Origin: Celoporthe dispersa
Taxonomy: Eukaryota; Ascomycota; Sordariomycetes; Diaporthales; Cryphonectriaceae
Length of the DNA: 64,000 nucleotides
Assembly (NCBI GenBank): GCA_016584495.1
Contig: WAID01000009.1
Coordinates: 310,001-374,000 of the forward strand
Direction: 5' to 3'
Below the pieces are notes generated by a model. That model searched no databases, was not told the origin of the DNA, and saw nothing but the letters and a program-made list of their open reading frames with translations. Below are positions 11,675 to 22,661 of the stretch, one piece after another. Made by a program: the position numbers and the translations under genes. How positions within the stretch are numbered: the first letter of the stretch is position 1; every line of letters begins with the position of its first letter.

Positions 11675-13570
11675 TCACTGCTTGGTCAGCGCCATAAGCT
11701 TGTCCATCTGCTCGATCCACTTGCGGTCGAACTCGACCTCGCCAAAACGTTTGGCGGACTGGCGGGCGCGCAGACGAACGGCCAGCGGGTCGGGCAGGGA
11801 CAGAGCCTTCTCGAAGCCCTCGGCGAATTCTTCGGCAGTGGAAGCGTGAAAGCCTGGCAAATAAATTTTAGCGTTCCAATGTCCGCTGTGCTTGCTGGCT
11901 GGTATGTACAGGCGCAAGACTCACCAGTTGGTTGTCCGTCGACCTCCGTGACGATGTCCAGCTTGGGGCCACCCGAATTGTGCACGACCGAGATCAGGCC
12001 GCTGGCCTGATACTCAACGACACCGATCCCGAAGTGCTCGTTCCACATGCCGTTGACGCCGACGCTCGCCTTTTGCAGCCACTCGAGGATGTTAGGCCAA
12101 GGCGCATCCAGGCGGAAGTCGACCTGTTCCTCGATGTGCAGCTCACGGACGAGGAGGCGCAGCTTATAGACGCGCTTCGAGTCGTGGTCGTCGCGGACAC
12201 TGCCCACCAGGACAAGCCTCGCGTCCTTGGAGGCCTCGCTCTTGCTCTTGACAAAGTTTGCGAAGGCTTGTATGATCAGCTGGTGGTTCTTCTCGGGGCG
12301 GAACTGCGCAATGTAGAGCAGGATCTTGCCGCGCTGTGCCTCGCTGGCGGCAGACACTTCGACGGCCTCCTCGAGCTCCTCCACAGCACAGGGTGGGTAG
12401 ACGACGGCGATAGGATCGGTCCTCTCCGCCTCGCGGCGGCTGGGCCCCCAGAGAGAGGCGACATGCGCCTGCGTCCAGGTCGAGTTAGTCATGACAACGT
12501 CGATGGTCGTGCCCATCTTGGAGTACAGCCACGCGAAACCTTTCCAATAGTACCGCTTCACCCTGCCCTTGAAGCCCACACCCTGGCCGGCATTGACACC
12601 TTGTGAGCCGAGTGGAGAGTCAGGATCGAGGGACATAAGCATGTCGGTTGAGATTGTTGGGTAGTGGACGTAGGCGCCGGTCGGAATGGTCGGGAACAGC
12701 CACTTGCAAAAGCCAAGCGCAAAGGCATATCCCATGGTGTCAACAAAGATATCGGGGACAACGAGAGAGAACGCGTCCCAGGCGAGAACGATGGAGCCCA
12801 GGGACTGGAAGAGGAGGGTGAATCTCGGCCATGTGGATGCCAGAACCCAGTGGCGGGTGGACAGATAGAGGAACTGGATCGTGTGTGGTTGCAGGTGGAT
12901 GTTGAAACGGCTCTGAGAAGCAGATTGTCAGTACGAGAGATGCCCCACTGGCTTTCGTCAAAACTAGGCACTGCTCACCCTGACCCGGGCGAGAATCTGG
13001 TCCTTGTTGGCTTCGTGGTCCCCGGTGTATACGGCGATCCTGGCCTTGGGCCACTTCGACTGGGTGGCTCGAATCGCAGCCCAGAGCACTCTCTCGCCGC
13101 CGCCTCCAGCGTTGCTGCGGGGCCATTAGCTAGCCATACACACCTCGCCATATCATGAGCACGTACCAGAAGGGGTGGAAGAACCCCACGATACCAGACC
13201 AGTCTTCTGCAAGCTTGTTACCATTGGGCGCACCCGCAGCGGACTCGGCCTGGATCTTCTCCCAGCTGCCATCCTCCCCACCTCTGCTTGACGTACTGTC
13301 CGAGACCTTGTCCTCCTGTTTCTCCCAGTATTGCTTCTCGTCTCCCTCGATGACCTCCAGTATGCGGGCTCGTCGACCTTCGGTCTTGCGTCGTACGTAT
13401 GTGCCAAAGAGGGAACCGAGGGCCTGCCAGAGGGCGGGAATTCCGAACAGGACAAAGGCGGGTATGATGGCGAGGAGGGGAGCGACAACGAAGGTGATGA
13501 CCTTGGGACTGAGTCCGAAATTTATGTACCCATTGCCAGACGGCGCCTGGCAGGAGCCCTGGTCCTCCAT
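11675..13570 (-). CDS. ALG11: GDP-Man:Man3GlcNAc2-PP-dolichol alpha-1,2-mannosyltransferase Alg11
   Basis: Exons 13570-13167, 13114-12979, 12912-11925 and 11853-11675 give 568 residues with all phases consistent. Alg11 adds the fourth and fifth mannose to the lipid-linked oligosaccharide on the cytosolic face of the ER. An N-terminal membrane helix (VITFVVAPLLAIIPAFVLFG) precedes HPFCNAGGGGERVLW, which forms only after intron 1 is removed. The GT-B/GT4 donor site is seen in IAQFRPEKNHQLIIQAF and NEHFGIGVVEYQASGLI (an EHFGIGVVE motif). The ATG at 13570 is the first true ATG in frame. Introns are 52, 66 and 71 nt with CTAAT/CTGAC-like branch sites. It diverges from the COX18-like gene. Confidence 0.92.
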
Positions 13571-14189
13571 GGTGTTGTGGGTGTCTTGTGTTGTGTCGAC
13601 AGTATTGAATCGTTGCAGGGTGAGGATTCGAGTCACGAACCAGGAAGGATGAGAGGAGTGTTTAGAGAAGAGACAAACGAGAGACTAGAAAGATGCCGTC
13701 AAGCTTAAAGAATGCTCCATCAGCAGGATCCTCACACTCCCACAGATCACAACCTGTCGGTGTGGCTAGGCAGACAGGCAGGACAGAAAGGTGTGCAGGA
13801 TTCCCCCCAACTTTTGAAGTCACAGTACTGAACACGACGCAATAGCTCCCAGGTGACAGATGATACCGGGACGCGTGGTGACTTAAGCACTCTAGTGCAC
13901 GGCCCTAGACCCACTGGCGTACCCGCCCCTCCAGCGAGAACCCTCGTGTTCCCCCCACAGCTGCACAAGCCCTGCCCAACAGCCTGTGGGATGTTTCAGC
14001 CAGGCGGGTCAGATCTCTGCTGGAGGGGTCCTTTGCTTGCTGACAGGCATGTGAGTAGTATCAGCTGGTCCATGTCAATTCTGGAGGACACAACCATAGC
14101 ATCAAGCCTCTCTTTCTCTCACCAGACAAGACAAATCAACCACACATGACTTTTCACCCCTGTGGGTGAGCATGTCCTGAACCACAACC
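13571..14189. other. Divergent intergenic region between ALG11 and the COX18-like gene
   Basis: About 600 bases without a convincing ORF. A first exon of the COX18-like gene could lie here, because the start of that gene is not settled. Confidence 0.4.
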
Positions 14190-15363
14190 ATGTCAGGGCA
14201 TGTGGGCCACAAGATCAGGCTATCAGCCTTGAGAATACGGCCCCGAGTCTGGCAAGACGGTGGTGGAAAATGTCTTCCTCACCACGAGCCTCATCAGATC
14301 TTTTTACCCGGCGGCACGGCTCCAGAGAACCGGGCAGAGGAGACATTTCCGTGCGGCAGACATAGCAGGTGGCCTCCTTAGGAGCTCGGAGTACCTCGTC
14401 ACCAACATCCACGAGCTGACCGGCACGCCATGGTTCGTCTCGATCCCCCTGGTCGCGCTCGTCGTGAGCGCGACCATCCGGACGCCCTTGACGCTCTACA
14501 CGCACCACATGGCACGGAGGAGGGCGAGGTTACTACCGCTGATCCAGGCACAGACGGCGCTGATTGGGCTCGGTCTGCGCAAGAAAGCGGTGCCGAACCT
14601 GAGGGAGCGGGTGCGACAGCTCATGAAGAAGCGGACCAAGGATCTCTTCAGCACCTTTGCGATCAACCAGAGAAACTCGATACTTGGTGGGCTGCTGAGC
14701 TTGCCGATATTCTTGAGCAATCTCGAGGTCATACGGAGGATGTGTGGTGGTCCTAGGGGCCTGCTGGGGAACTTGATGTTCAGGTCCTCGGCTCCGGATA
14801 TCACCGCCGGGGAGGCTACTGAGACGGCAGAGGCTATTTCTACATCTGCACATCCGCCCGACCTGGCTTCAGTGACCCGCCTGAGCGAAGTCGCAGCCCC
14901 TGCAAGCCCTGACGCTCTCGCCTCCATCTCCATGGAGCCATCCTTCGCAACAGGCGGCTGCCTCTGGTTTCCTGACCTCCTGGCCGCGGATCCATATCAC
15001 GTCCTCCCCCTCGCCGTCTCTGCTGTGCTGGTCTTGCACATGATCCCTGATACCACGGCGGCAAGGAGGGAGCTCTTCGGCCTCAGCCCCGTCGCTGGGG
15101 ACAAGAACGCATCGTTGCTCGGACAGACACGCGGGCGGCGCGCCTTTCAGCGGACAATGCTGATCATGGCCCTCGCCATTGGGCCGATCACGATGGACAT
15201 GCCCGCTGCGCTGCATCTGTACTGGTTGGCCTCCGCCAGCTTCAGCTTGGCTGTCAGCAAGGGGATTAAAGTACTCATGCCCATACCTAAACACTCTGTC
15301 AAGCCATGTCGGGGTATGGAGATGCCTCTGCTGAGACCCAAACCGCCTACGCCAAGGGCTTGA
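14190..15363 (+). CDS. Mitochondrial inner-membrane insertase of the Cox18/Oxa1 family, 5' end unresolved
   Basis: The open frame 14260-15363 has OXA/YidC-family features. ELTGTPWFVSIPLVAL and a following helix are the first membrane pair, and RRRARLLPLIQA is the charged loop. INQRNSILGGLLSLPIFLSN, LWFPDLLAADPYHVLPLAVSA and IGPITMDMPAALHLYW are later helices. Cox18 exports the Cox2 C-terminus for cytochrome oxidase assembly. The frame has no ATG before the first helix. Its upstream residues (SFYPAARLQRTGQRRHF) look like a mitochondrial presequence. ATG 14190 starts a presequence-like stretch in the neighbouring frame and would join if one base is extra near the T5 run at about 14300. An unseen upstream exon is the alternative. 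The start given is a guess. Confidence 0.72.
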
Positions 15364-15656
15364 CCAGGAACGGTACATCCAAAAAGAAGAAAAATTTGAA
15401 ATAAAAAGATAAGACATGCCAACGCTGGCCTGCGAAATGTGCCGAGTCTCATGCTGTTGACACAACGGTACCAAGGTGTTATATAAACTCCGGACGCCTG
15501 GAAAAGTCTAATAAATCATGACTCTCTTTCCTACACCACGTCTATCCCCGCAACTGCGACGTCTTCCGGGTGACAGTAACCAAATGAAGCCCAATCACGA
15601 TATGAGTGGTGTGTGAGGGTCTTCCAGCCCCACAGTAACAAGTGTCCACCACGAGA

Positions 15657-16552
15657 TCAGCCCAGGAAGATAGCCAGCAACACAATCGTCAAGATGACGG
15701 CCAGCACCAACAGCAAACAACATGCCTTGCTCCTTGCATTGCGCTGGTACCTTGCCGCCTGCCTCAGCTCTCTGTCCGCAGCCCTGGTATCCTCACGCGT
15801 CCTCTCCACGTTATCCGCAATCCCGGTCAGCTGTTCGCCCTGCTCCGTGACGATCTGCGCCACCTGCTGGAACAGCACGTTGAGGTCGCCCACGCCCTGC
15901 TCGATATTCCGGATTTCTTCCTCGCGCTCCGCGATTAGGGCATCCTGGAAGTCGACCTCGTCCTGCGGGGCCAACCGGAGCTCCTCCTGCAGCTGCGCCT
16001 GCTGCTGCTGCTGGCTCTGGGGTACGGAGCCGAGGCTCGTGCCATCCTCGTCATCGGCTGCTGCGGCCCGCGCGGCGGAGACGGAGGCGCGTTGTTTCTC
16101 GAGGGCTTGGCGCTGGAGGGACTGGAACTCGGCGAGGGATGTTTTGAACTCGCGGAAGAGCTTCTGTTGTTTGTATTTTTGCGTTGGCTGCGGGAGATCA
16201 AAACGTCAGTACATGCATGCGACGACATAGACACACAAAGACAGCTGAGACACGAAGTGGTACATACCGTAACTTCCTCCCACGTCTGGATCTTCTTGAC
16301 GCCCTCGCCCACGTCCTTGAACGTCTCGCTCGACTCCTCGATCAGATCGTGCACGCGCTCTCTCACACGTGCAGTATCCCGCCGGGTGCCCAGGTGCCCG
16401 ATCTCTGTCCTGAGGCGAGAAATGTTGCCGGTCAGGGTGAAGAGCTTGTTCATCAGGTCCTGAGACAGCCGGTCAAACTCCGGGTCGTCCGTGTACCCGG
16501 AGTTATTGCGTCGCGACTGCGACTCGAGCGAGGAGAGTTGGTCGAAAGACAT
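15657..16552 (-). CDS. Qa-SNARE, Pep12/syntaxin-7-like endosomal syntaxin
   Basis: Exons 16552-16268 and 16187-15657, with an 80-nt phase-0 intron (GTATGT...CAG), give 271 residues. The N-terminal half is an Habc-type helical region. A glutamine-rich linker (SQQQQQAQLQEE) follows. Then comes a t-SNARE motif (REEEIRNIEQGVGDLNVLFQ continuing to NVERTR) with the central-layer glutamine expected of Qa-SNAREs. The protein ends in one membrane anchor, CCLLLVLAVILTIVLLAIFL, with almost nothing behind it: a tail-anchored SNARE of the endosome/vacuole route. Pep12 is the best fit by length and anchor, but Vam3-type syntaxins are hard to exclude. It is divergent from NDC1. Confidence 0.85.
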
Positions 16553-17107
16553 CGCTGCGTTTGCTGGTCGGTAGCCAAGTACAGCCCTTTGATGTGTTCG
16601 ATGTAGCCGGTGGTCTTGCGCAGTGGACGAGGGAAGGGAGTGGGCGCTGGCGATTCCTGGAGGTGCAAAGCATAATATGGTGGTGGTGACGTCTCAAGCC
16701 TGCGTATCCCAGACCTCGGAATCCCATTGCCTGGAATTGCTTGGCAGCGTTACGTAATCCGCTATCTTTAGCTGCAGTAGATGCTTGTACCATAGCATGC
16801 GTAGCAGTACAGTACTTAGTAGTGCGTACATTAGTACAGCCGTCCTCTGGTGGTTAGCGCCCTGCTGCAGTGGCCCGTACAGGGGCCCCAACCCCCAAAT
16901 GTCTTTCACTGTCCGGAGGCGCGTGTCTTTGATCTCTCTGCCTGCAGCGTGCCGCGACGAGGCGACCGGCAGAGGGTCCACTTCTTTTGAAGCTCTTGTT
17001 TACGGCCTTTCGAGCTCCATTTTCGATCTCTCCTCCTCTACTTTTCTTCTTCCCCTCCACCAATCTCTAGGACCTCTTCTTTCGCCTGACCATGCGCCCT
17101 GGTCAAG
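16553..17107. other. Divergent intergenic region between the syntaxin gene and NDC1
   Basis: About 550 bases. A pyrimidine-rich stretch (roughly 17020-17095) lies just before the NDC1 start, a common fungal promoter/5' UTR feature. Confidence 0.45.
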
Positions 17108-19154
17108 ATGGCTCCTGTCAGGCGGGCTCCGTATAAGGACTTTCTGCAGGCATCGCTGCAGCGACGCTTCTCTTCCACCACCACCATCCTTCTGGTCATC
17201 GCATACACCGAGTCACTCCTTTTCGCCTTCTGCAGGTCTCCCAGGGCGATCTTCTCCAGCTGGTGGTCTCGTAAGTCGCATCTCCCTCGTCGACCTCTCT
17301 CAGCTCCTCTCGAGGCTAATCCCTATCGCATCAGTCTTTTGGTTAATCTTCCCCATCGGCCCGACCGGCGTACGAGCCTTTTTCATCTTCCTCTGTGGCC
17401 TTGCCGTGATCATCCTGCGGATTGCCCAATACCACGTAGGCATACGAACCTCGAATTCCGGCTACCAGACATTCTTGAAGTATGCCGCAACCTCGCAGGC
17501 ACTGGAGGCCATTGTGTCATACACTGTGTCGTCTCTACTGTTTAGCCAGGTCTACCTGTGGACTTCAACGGCAAACGACCTTAGTTGGGTTGTGATTCAG
17601 TCGGGCGACAGGGCGCGGCTGAACGAGAAACCCATCTTCTACACCGTCCACTGCCTGCTGTTCGGTCTGCTACAGGGCATACTGCACATTTATCGCGACG
17701 ATGACAGGCTTCTTCTGCGGCCTGTCAAGCTCAAGGAAGAGCATCCAGCAGCACCAAATGACAAGGTCGTCTGGCAGACACGCCTCAGGAAGGACGTGCC
17801 TGCTCTTGCGAGTCTGGCCGCCATGCAGTCGGTAGCTGCCCTTGTCTTCAGCGGCGTTTTATACCACGCGGCTAAGCTTCCAGACTTCATGTCGGGGATG
17901 ACACTCCGCGCCCTGGCATGGCGTACTGCCCTTGCGTTCTTCCGGACGTTCTATACTCTTCCCAAGACTAACATGGTCCCCGCCACCCTGGCAAGCGTGA
18001 ACGGTTGGATGTGGTTGCGCTGCTTCTCCACAGGCTTCATGCTGCTGTTCATGTGGCTCGCCGGCATCAAGATGTTCTCCATGCTCCTGATCCGGCCGCC
18101 GCTAAAGCTGGGGAACCCCCTGACTTCCGAGTCTAAAGACCCCAACGGAAGCTTATTGAATGGCCTGAAGAGCAAGAAGCTGCACATCAAGGTTGGTACT
18201 ACAATCACCCAATGGTGCAAGGCTCGTTATGCTGACTTGGGCAGTCTTTTTGCTATGTGGGAGCTCGCCCTCATCGCCAGGGATTTTGGGCCCCGACGAA
18301 AGGCTATCTACCAGGATATTGACAGAAAGGACGGGCCCGCGTGGTCTCAGGTCTATGCGCTGTGCCACAACGTCGTCAAAGAGATGGAAGCTAGAATTGA
18401 TGACTACGGCAAGAAGCCTGAACTTCCTGCAAAAGAACCCGTGCCGGCGGCGGACAACCCCAGTGCTGGGACAGAACGGTCCCTGCAGGTCAGCAATGAC
18501 CCTATTCTCTTGTCTACGCCGGCCAAGAAGAGCAAGATCGAGAACATTATCGGGAAAGTCGCGGTACGGTCGCCTGGGCAAGAGCCACGGCTGAGTCCTA
18601 TCGTGCAGAAGGGGTACTCCCAGGCCCGGGGAGTGGTGCAGGAGGTGGCACGGCAGGCGACCAGCTCGGATGATCTGCACAGCCCGATCCAGAAGTGGAC
18701 GAGACGGCTTCTGAAGTCACCATTTGGCAAGCCTTTTAGGCATACGCTTGACCAGAGACTCACCGTCGTCGTGCTGGGTACGCCATACGCGGAGCCAAGC
18801 CTCTTCATCAATGCCATTTCTGCAGTGACCAAGTTGGCGCTGCACAGCCTAGCGGAGGACAACTACGGAAACGTGCAGCGCGACGTCTCGACCATCATCC
18901 GGAGCTTCACAGCGCTGACTGTGAAGCTGGAGAAGTTCAGAGACGATTTCCCCGCGCACTGGACAGAGCTTGGCGCTTCAAAGGAGAGCCCGGTGGTAGA
19001 TGCGGTCTTGGAGACGCTGAAGGAGGCTCTGCGGCAGCTCATCGAGGGCTTTGGGCCGTACTCACGGGATATCAGGCTGAGCTTTGCGGACATGCGACAG
19101 GCGCGGGACGCAGCTGGAATCCCTCACAGGACTAGGGGAGATGGCTGTGATTGA
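17108..19154 (+). CDS. NDC1: Nuclear envelope / spindle pole body transmembrane nucleoporin Ndc1
   Basis: Exons 17108-17270 and 17335-19154 give 660 residues. The 64-nt intron (GTAAGT, GCTAAT branch, CAG) joins IFSSWWS to LFWLIFPIGPTGVRA. Ndc1 anchors nuclear pore complexes and spindle pole bodies in the nuclear envelope. The N-terminal half holds about six membrane segments (TTTILLVIAYTESLLFAF, VRAFFIFLCGLAVIIL and others). The C-terminal half is soluble, with the conserved MWELALIARDFGPRRKAIYQ region and a low-complexity linker before the last helices. A GTTGGT...GCAG segment at 18192-18244 looks intron-like but is 53 nt and would break the frame, so it is kept as coding. It is divergent from the syntaxin gene. 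Confidence 0.82.
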
Positions 19155-19909
19155 GACTGCGCGGCCACCAGAGATGCGACAGGTGCGGTGAAAAGGTTGG
19201 CTAGCAGTCGTGAGAATGTGAGAGGACACACCGAAGAAAAAAAATGGAAGAATGGAAGTTTACAACATTTCGACATGATTGTGTGATTATACCCGAGCAT
19301 GTTGCTCAGCATGATAGAAGCAGAAAGAAGAAAAAAATTCAGCATTTCTGTGATGCTACATCATCGGTACCGAGACTTGTAGAGAAACGTCGACATATCT
19401 TGCAATGCAATGAATGGAATGAATGCTCCATGGCTTGTGTCTTTTGAGCCCGCGTATAACGGTGGCTTGTACTTGAGTAGTTATGAAAGGGGGCTGGATG
19501 CGATGACGTTTAATTGGCAGTGGGGCTCGGGTGCCCACTTCATTTTGATGTGCCTTGCCTTTGCCTCGCCTTACCTCATCTCTTCCCTTCTTACTTCTTA
19601 CCAGAGGACACCACCTCTTTTCTCCTGTCCCAACGACAACAGACTGCTGCCGGGCCGTCCTCAACATCCCTAGTTCAGCCTCGATGTCTGACTGCGAGCT
19701 CATGGGCAACGGCGCACCAGCACCACCATCATGATACCGACATCTTCCTCGTCCTCGTCGACAGCGCGGCAGTCGGCCATCGAGACGAATCGCTCGCGAG
19801 ACAAAGCACTCTCGCTTAATAGATAATCCAGCCATTAACCCAATAAATACACAGGCTTCGCGGCCATACTCGCCTCGTCCGCCCCAGACCTGGCTCCTCA
19901 CCCGCCACG
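19155..19909. other. Intergenic region before DLT1
   Basis: Holds the NDC1 transcript end and the DLT1 promoter. Small ORFs here have no support. Confidence 0.45.
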
Positions 19910-21322
19910 ATGTCGCACCTCCATCTCCTCTGGCGCATCATCTACCACTCCTTCTACTACTTCCTCTCGTTGATCCTGCTGCTCCTCCTCTGTGCCACTC
20001 CTGCCGACGTCATTCGTCAGTCCTACCGCAACAGCCAGCGCTTCGACATCCTCATCGTCATCATCTGCCTGTCGGTCACCCTCGTCTCCGTCGTCTGTAT
20101 CTACTTCTTTCGGCTGTACGTCATGCGCACGACGCTCGCCAGCATCCCGAAGCACTACATCCCGATAGAGAAGGGTGAGGTACGCAAGAGCGTGCGAAAG
20201 ATGATCGTCGCAGGGCTGAGCAGGAGCGCCGCGATCGCCTACGAGAGTAGACCGCGGGTCGGAAGCGCGAGACTGGCCACGGCGGGTACACAGGAGGAGG
20301 GAGGAGGTGGCGAGGGGGAGAAGGAGACGGATGTGCAGGAACGGGCGAGGACGTTCAAGATCTTTGGGATGAAGAAGGTGCCTACCGCGGAGGATAGGAT
20401 GGGCATCACGTTGCCACCGCACATGGCTGTGTGGGGGGAGATTGAGCATTATGGATGGGTGTCGCCAAACTCCCCAGATCTGCCCAATCTGCAGTACAGC
20501 ACCGTCATCTCGGAGCTGCCGAACCTGATCGAGGCTAAGGCCCTGACTCTGGCACCTCCAGCTCCCGGGTCGGAGCCTACACAGCCTGTCCTGGACCCGG
20601 ACGCCATTGCTCTGCTGCAGAGGCCGGAAAATTTGCCTCTGCGGCAGTACCTAGCGCAGTTGGCGGAGCTGGGCGTTTTGGCACCCTCGCGGGCGACGGC
20701 AGATTTCTTGTCGTCTTACGACTACGCACGGTACTCGACACGACCCATCTCGAACGCTCGGTTCCGAGAATTGATGCGCCTCTTCGCCGAGATCTTGCGC
20801 ACCATGGAACCCCTCGACCCAGAGACACTTCGTGATCTCGACGGCGCAAATGACGACGTTGCATCGTCCGAGAGCGACATCGACAACGACGCACCCCGCG
20901 AGAGCCCCAGCACGCCGCGCAGCCGGGTCAGCCAGCCCTCTCTCCACCGCCAGCAGAGCAACGCCTCGCACGCCACGGCCTCGACGTCCAGCAGCTCTGC
21001 CAGCAACGTCTCACAGATCCGCCGACGGCCGGACATGACGGTCCGGCACTCCTCTCAGGGCACGTGGGCAGGGACGTACCGCACCGCGCCGACGACGCCC
21101 AAGAGCAGGAGGACAGCGGTGTCGCCAGGGTCTGTGTCGAACTCGAGCCCGCACAGTTTCGCCCAGACGCGCCACACTTACGCTACCGCCGGTGTCTCGG
21201 GGTCGAGCTCGAGCGCAAGCCTCCGATCTGCAGCCTCAGGCGGCTCGATCATCCGCCTCAACGAAGCGGTCGGCGCAGGCGAGCTCCCCTACGTGCTCAC
21301 GCTTGCCGAGACGGGCCCGTGA
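19910..21322 (+). CDS. DLT1: Dlt1 family (defect at low temperature) membrane protein
   Basis: A single exon of 470 residues. Two membrane segments lie at the N-terminus (YYFLSLILLLLLCATPADVI, then DILIVIICLSVTLVSVVCIY). The motif TLASIPKHYIPIEKGEVRKS follows, then LPPHMAVWGEIEHYGWVSPN, which I associate with fungal Dlt1. After about residue 310 the protein is Ser/Thr/Arg-rich and probably disordered. The biochemical function of the family is unknown; the yeast name comes from a cold-growth phenotype. ATG 19910 (CCACGATGTC) immediately precedes the first hydrophobic helix. Confidence 0.8.
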   Translation: MSHLHLLWRIIYHSFYYFLSLILLLLLCATPADVIRQSYRNSQRFDILIVIICLSVTLVSVVCIYFFRLYVMRTTLASIPKHYIPIEKGEVRKSVRKMIVAGLSRSAAIAYESRPRVGSARLATAGTQEEGGGGEGEKETDVQERARTFKIFGMKKVPTAEDRMGITLPPHMAVWGEIEHYGWVSPNSPDLPNLQYSTVISELPNLIEAKALTLAPPAPGSEPTQPVLDPDAIALLQRPENLPLRQYLAQLAELGVLAPSRATADFLSSYDYARYSTRPISNARFRELMRLFAEILRTMEPLDPETLRDLDGANDDVASSESDIDNDAPRESPSTPRSRVSQPSLHRQQSNASHATASTSSSSASNVSQIRRRPDMTVRHSSQGTWAGTYRTAPTTPKSRRTAVSPGSVSNSSPHSFAQTRHTYATAGVSGSSSSASLRSAASGGSIIRLNEAVGAGELPYVLTLAETGP

Positions 21323-21737
21323 GGGACGCTCGACTGCACCTGGGCAGGTATCTTTCACTTTACGATTTAATGATTAGTCGCATAGCTCGGCGCTAGTGGT
21401 TTCCTTGGCTGCAAAATCTTCCTTGTACAAATGGAACATCATGATATTGTATAATGATAGTTACTGGATATCCAAAATGTTCCCTATAGGGGGTCCCCCC
21501 TTCTGTTGTCCCCCTTGATGTATCTTTGCTGCTTTCCTCCCCTAACATCCACAACCCATTTAACCGATGTCTTTGTGCATTCACAATCCCCTTGCCCAGA
21601 TACACCCAGCATGTCGCGTGGAGAAAACCTGGTCGAACACAAACTTGCTTTGCCAATTGTGTACTGCCAACATGTGTCAGCATCGGTAACTATGTGGTCT
21701 TGGATGGCAACAAACTTACAGTCGACGCACTAGCAAT
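21323..21737. other. Convergent spacer, DLT1 to the small gene at 22 kb
   Basis: 415 bases with no supported coding signal. Confidence 0.45.
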
Positions 21738-22333
21738 TTAATACCGGAATTGCGACCCGACCCCAAAGATGTCTCTTTCAATGTTCTCCTGCCTCATCTG
21801 GCGTGCGGTCTCCTCATCGACCTGGGACACGGGACTCTGCTGCTGATGGTACTCCTGGCTGAGGACGTCAAGGTCGCCCATCATGTCCTGCTGTGGTGCA
21901 GACATGCCTCCTTCCGGTCTTGACGACCACATGCCCACCCCGAGCAGGCTCTCAGGCTGGCGTCTCTGCTTCTTGCGGCCTTGCTTGGCCCGAGCCGGCT
22001 TACGAGATGGGCCTGCGGCGCTCCGCTGGTCAACACGACGAGGCTCTGTCGCGATGTTCTCCCGAAGCTGGTGGTCAATTAGGTCCATGTTGCCTTGGAC
22101 CCTGCTACGGGACGCCTCGCAGTCGGCGTGAGGCAGGGCGAGGAGGCCGCTGTCCTCAGACACCGGCTGGTAGTAGTAGTCCTGGAGGAGGTACTCGCTG
22201 GCCGGTTGGTCTTGAGGGGGGGCTCGGGTGCGTCGTGTGGATGAGTTGTGCTTGTTGCTGGTTGGGGGTGGAGGTTAGTCCTCATGTTGTGGGAGACGGA
22301 TTCATGAGTGTGGATAGGTTGGTGGAGGGCCAT
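21738..22333 (-). CDS. Hypothetical basic protein, about 198 residues, with one apparent base missing
   Basis: Not recognised. ATG 22333 (CACCATGG, strong) opens a frame (MALHQPIHTHESVSHNM...) that stays open past 22216. A second frame ending at TAA 21738 is also open back to about 22257. The two meet exactly if the C7 run at 22222-22216 has one more C, giving a continuous chain through EPPPQDQPASEYLLQ and DYYYQPVSEDSGLLA. The middle is very basic (KPARAKQGRKKQRRQ), suggesting a nuclear or nucleic-acid-binding protein. The end is polar (QQQSPVSQVDEETARQMRQE) and finishes GVGSQFRY. Without the correction the ATG at 22088 would give about 116 residues. The 8-bp minisatellite lies just upstream. 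Confidence 0.5.
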
Positions 22334-22447
22334 GGTGATAGAGTGCTTTTGTTTTTGGGGAGGAAGGCGTGGTTATCGTGGACCATCTCATGAATGACCT
22401 TTTTGGTTGTGGTGGGAAAAGAAGGGAGAGAAGGAGGGCACGGAGGA

Positions 22448-22661
22448 GGAAGAGAGGAAGAGAGGAAGAGAGGAAGAGAGGAAGAGAGGAAGAGAGGAAG
22501 AGAGGAAGAGAGGAAGAGAGGAAGAGAGGAAGAGAGGAAGAGAGGAAGAGAGGAAGAGAGGAAGAGAGGAAGAGAGGAAGAGAGGAAGAGAGGAAGAGAG
22601 GAAGAGAGGAAGAGAGGAAGAGAGGAAGAGAGGAAGAGAGGAAGAGAGGAAGAGAGGAAGA
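22448..22661. repeat. 8-bp minisatellite (GGAAGAGA)n, about 27 copies
   Basis: A near-perfect purine tandem array of 214 bases. Because the unit is 8 bp, every frame reads as the same 8-residue periodic peptide on the plus strand and LPLFLSSS on the minus strand. The long ORFs over it are artefacts of the repeat. It starts about 115 bases upstream of the ATG of the minus-strand gene at 22333. Confidence 0.97.

Noticed and set aside
18192..18244. Intron-like segment inside NDC1 (GTTGGT...CTGAC...GCAG)
   Set aside because: It is 53 nt, so removal would destroy the frame, and the unspliced reading continues in family sequence.
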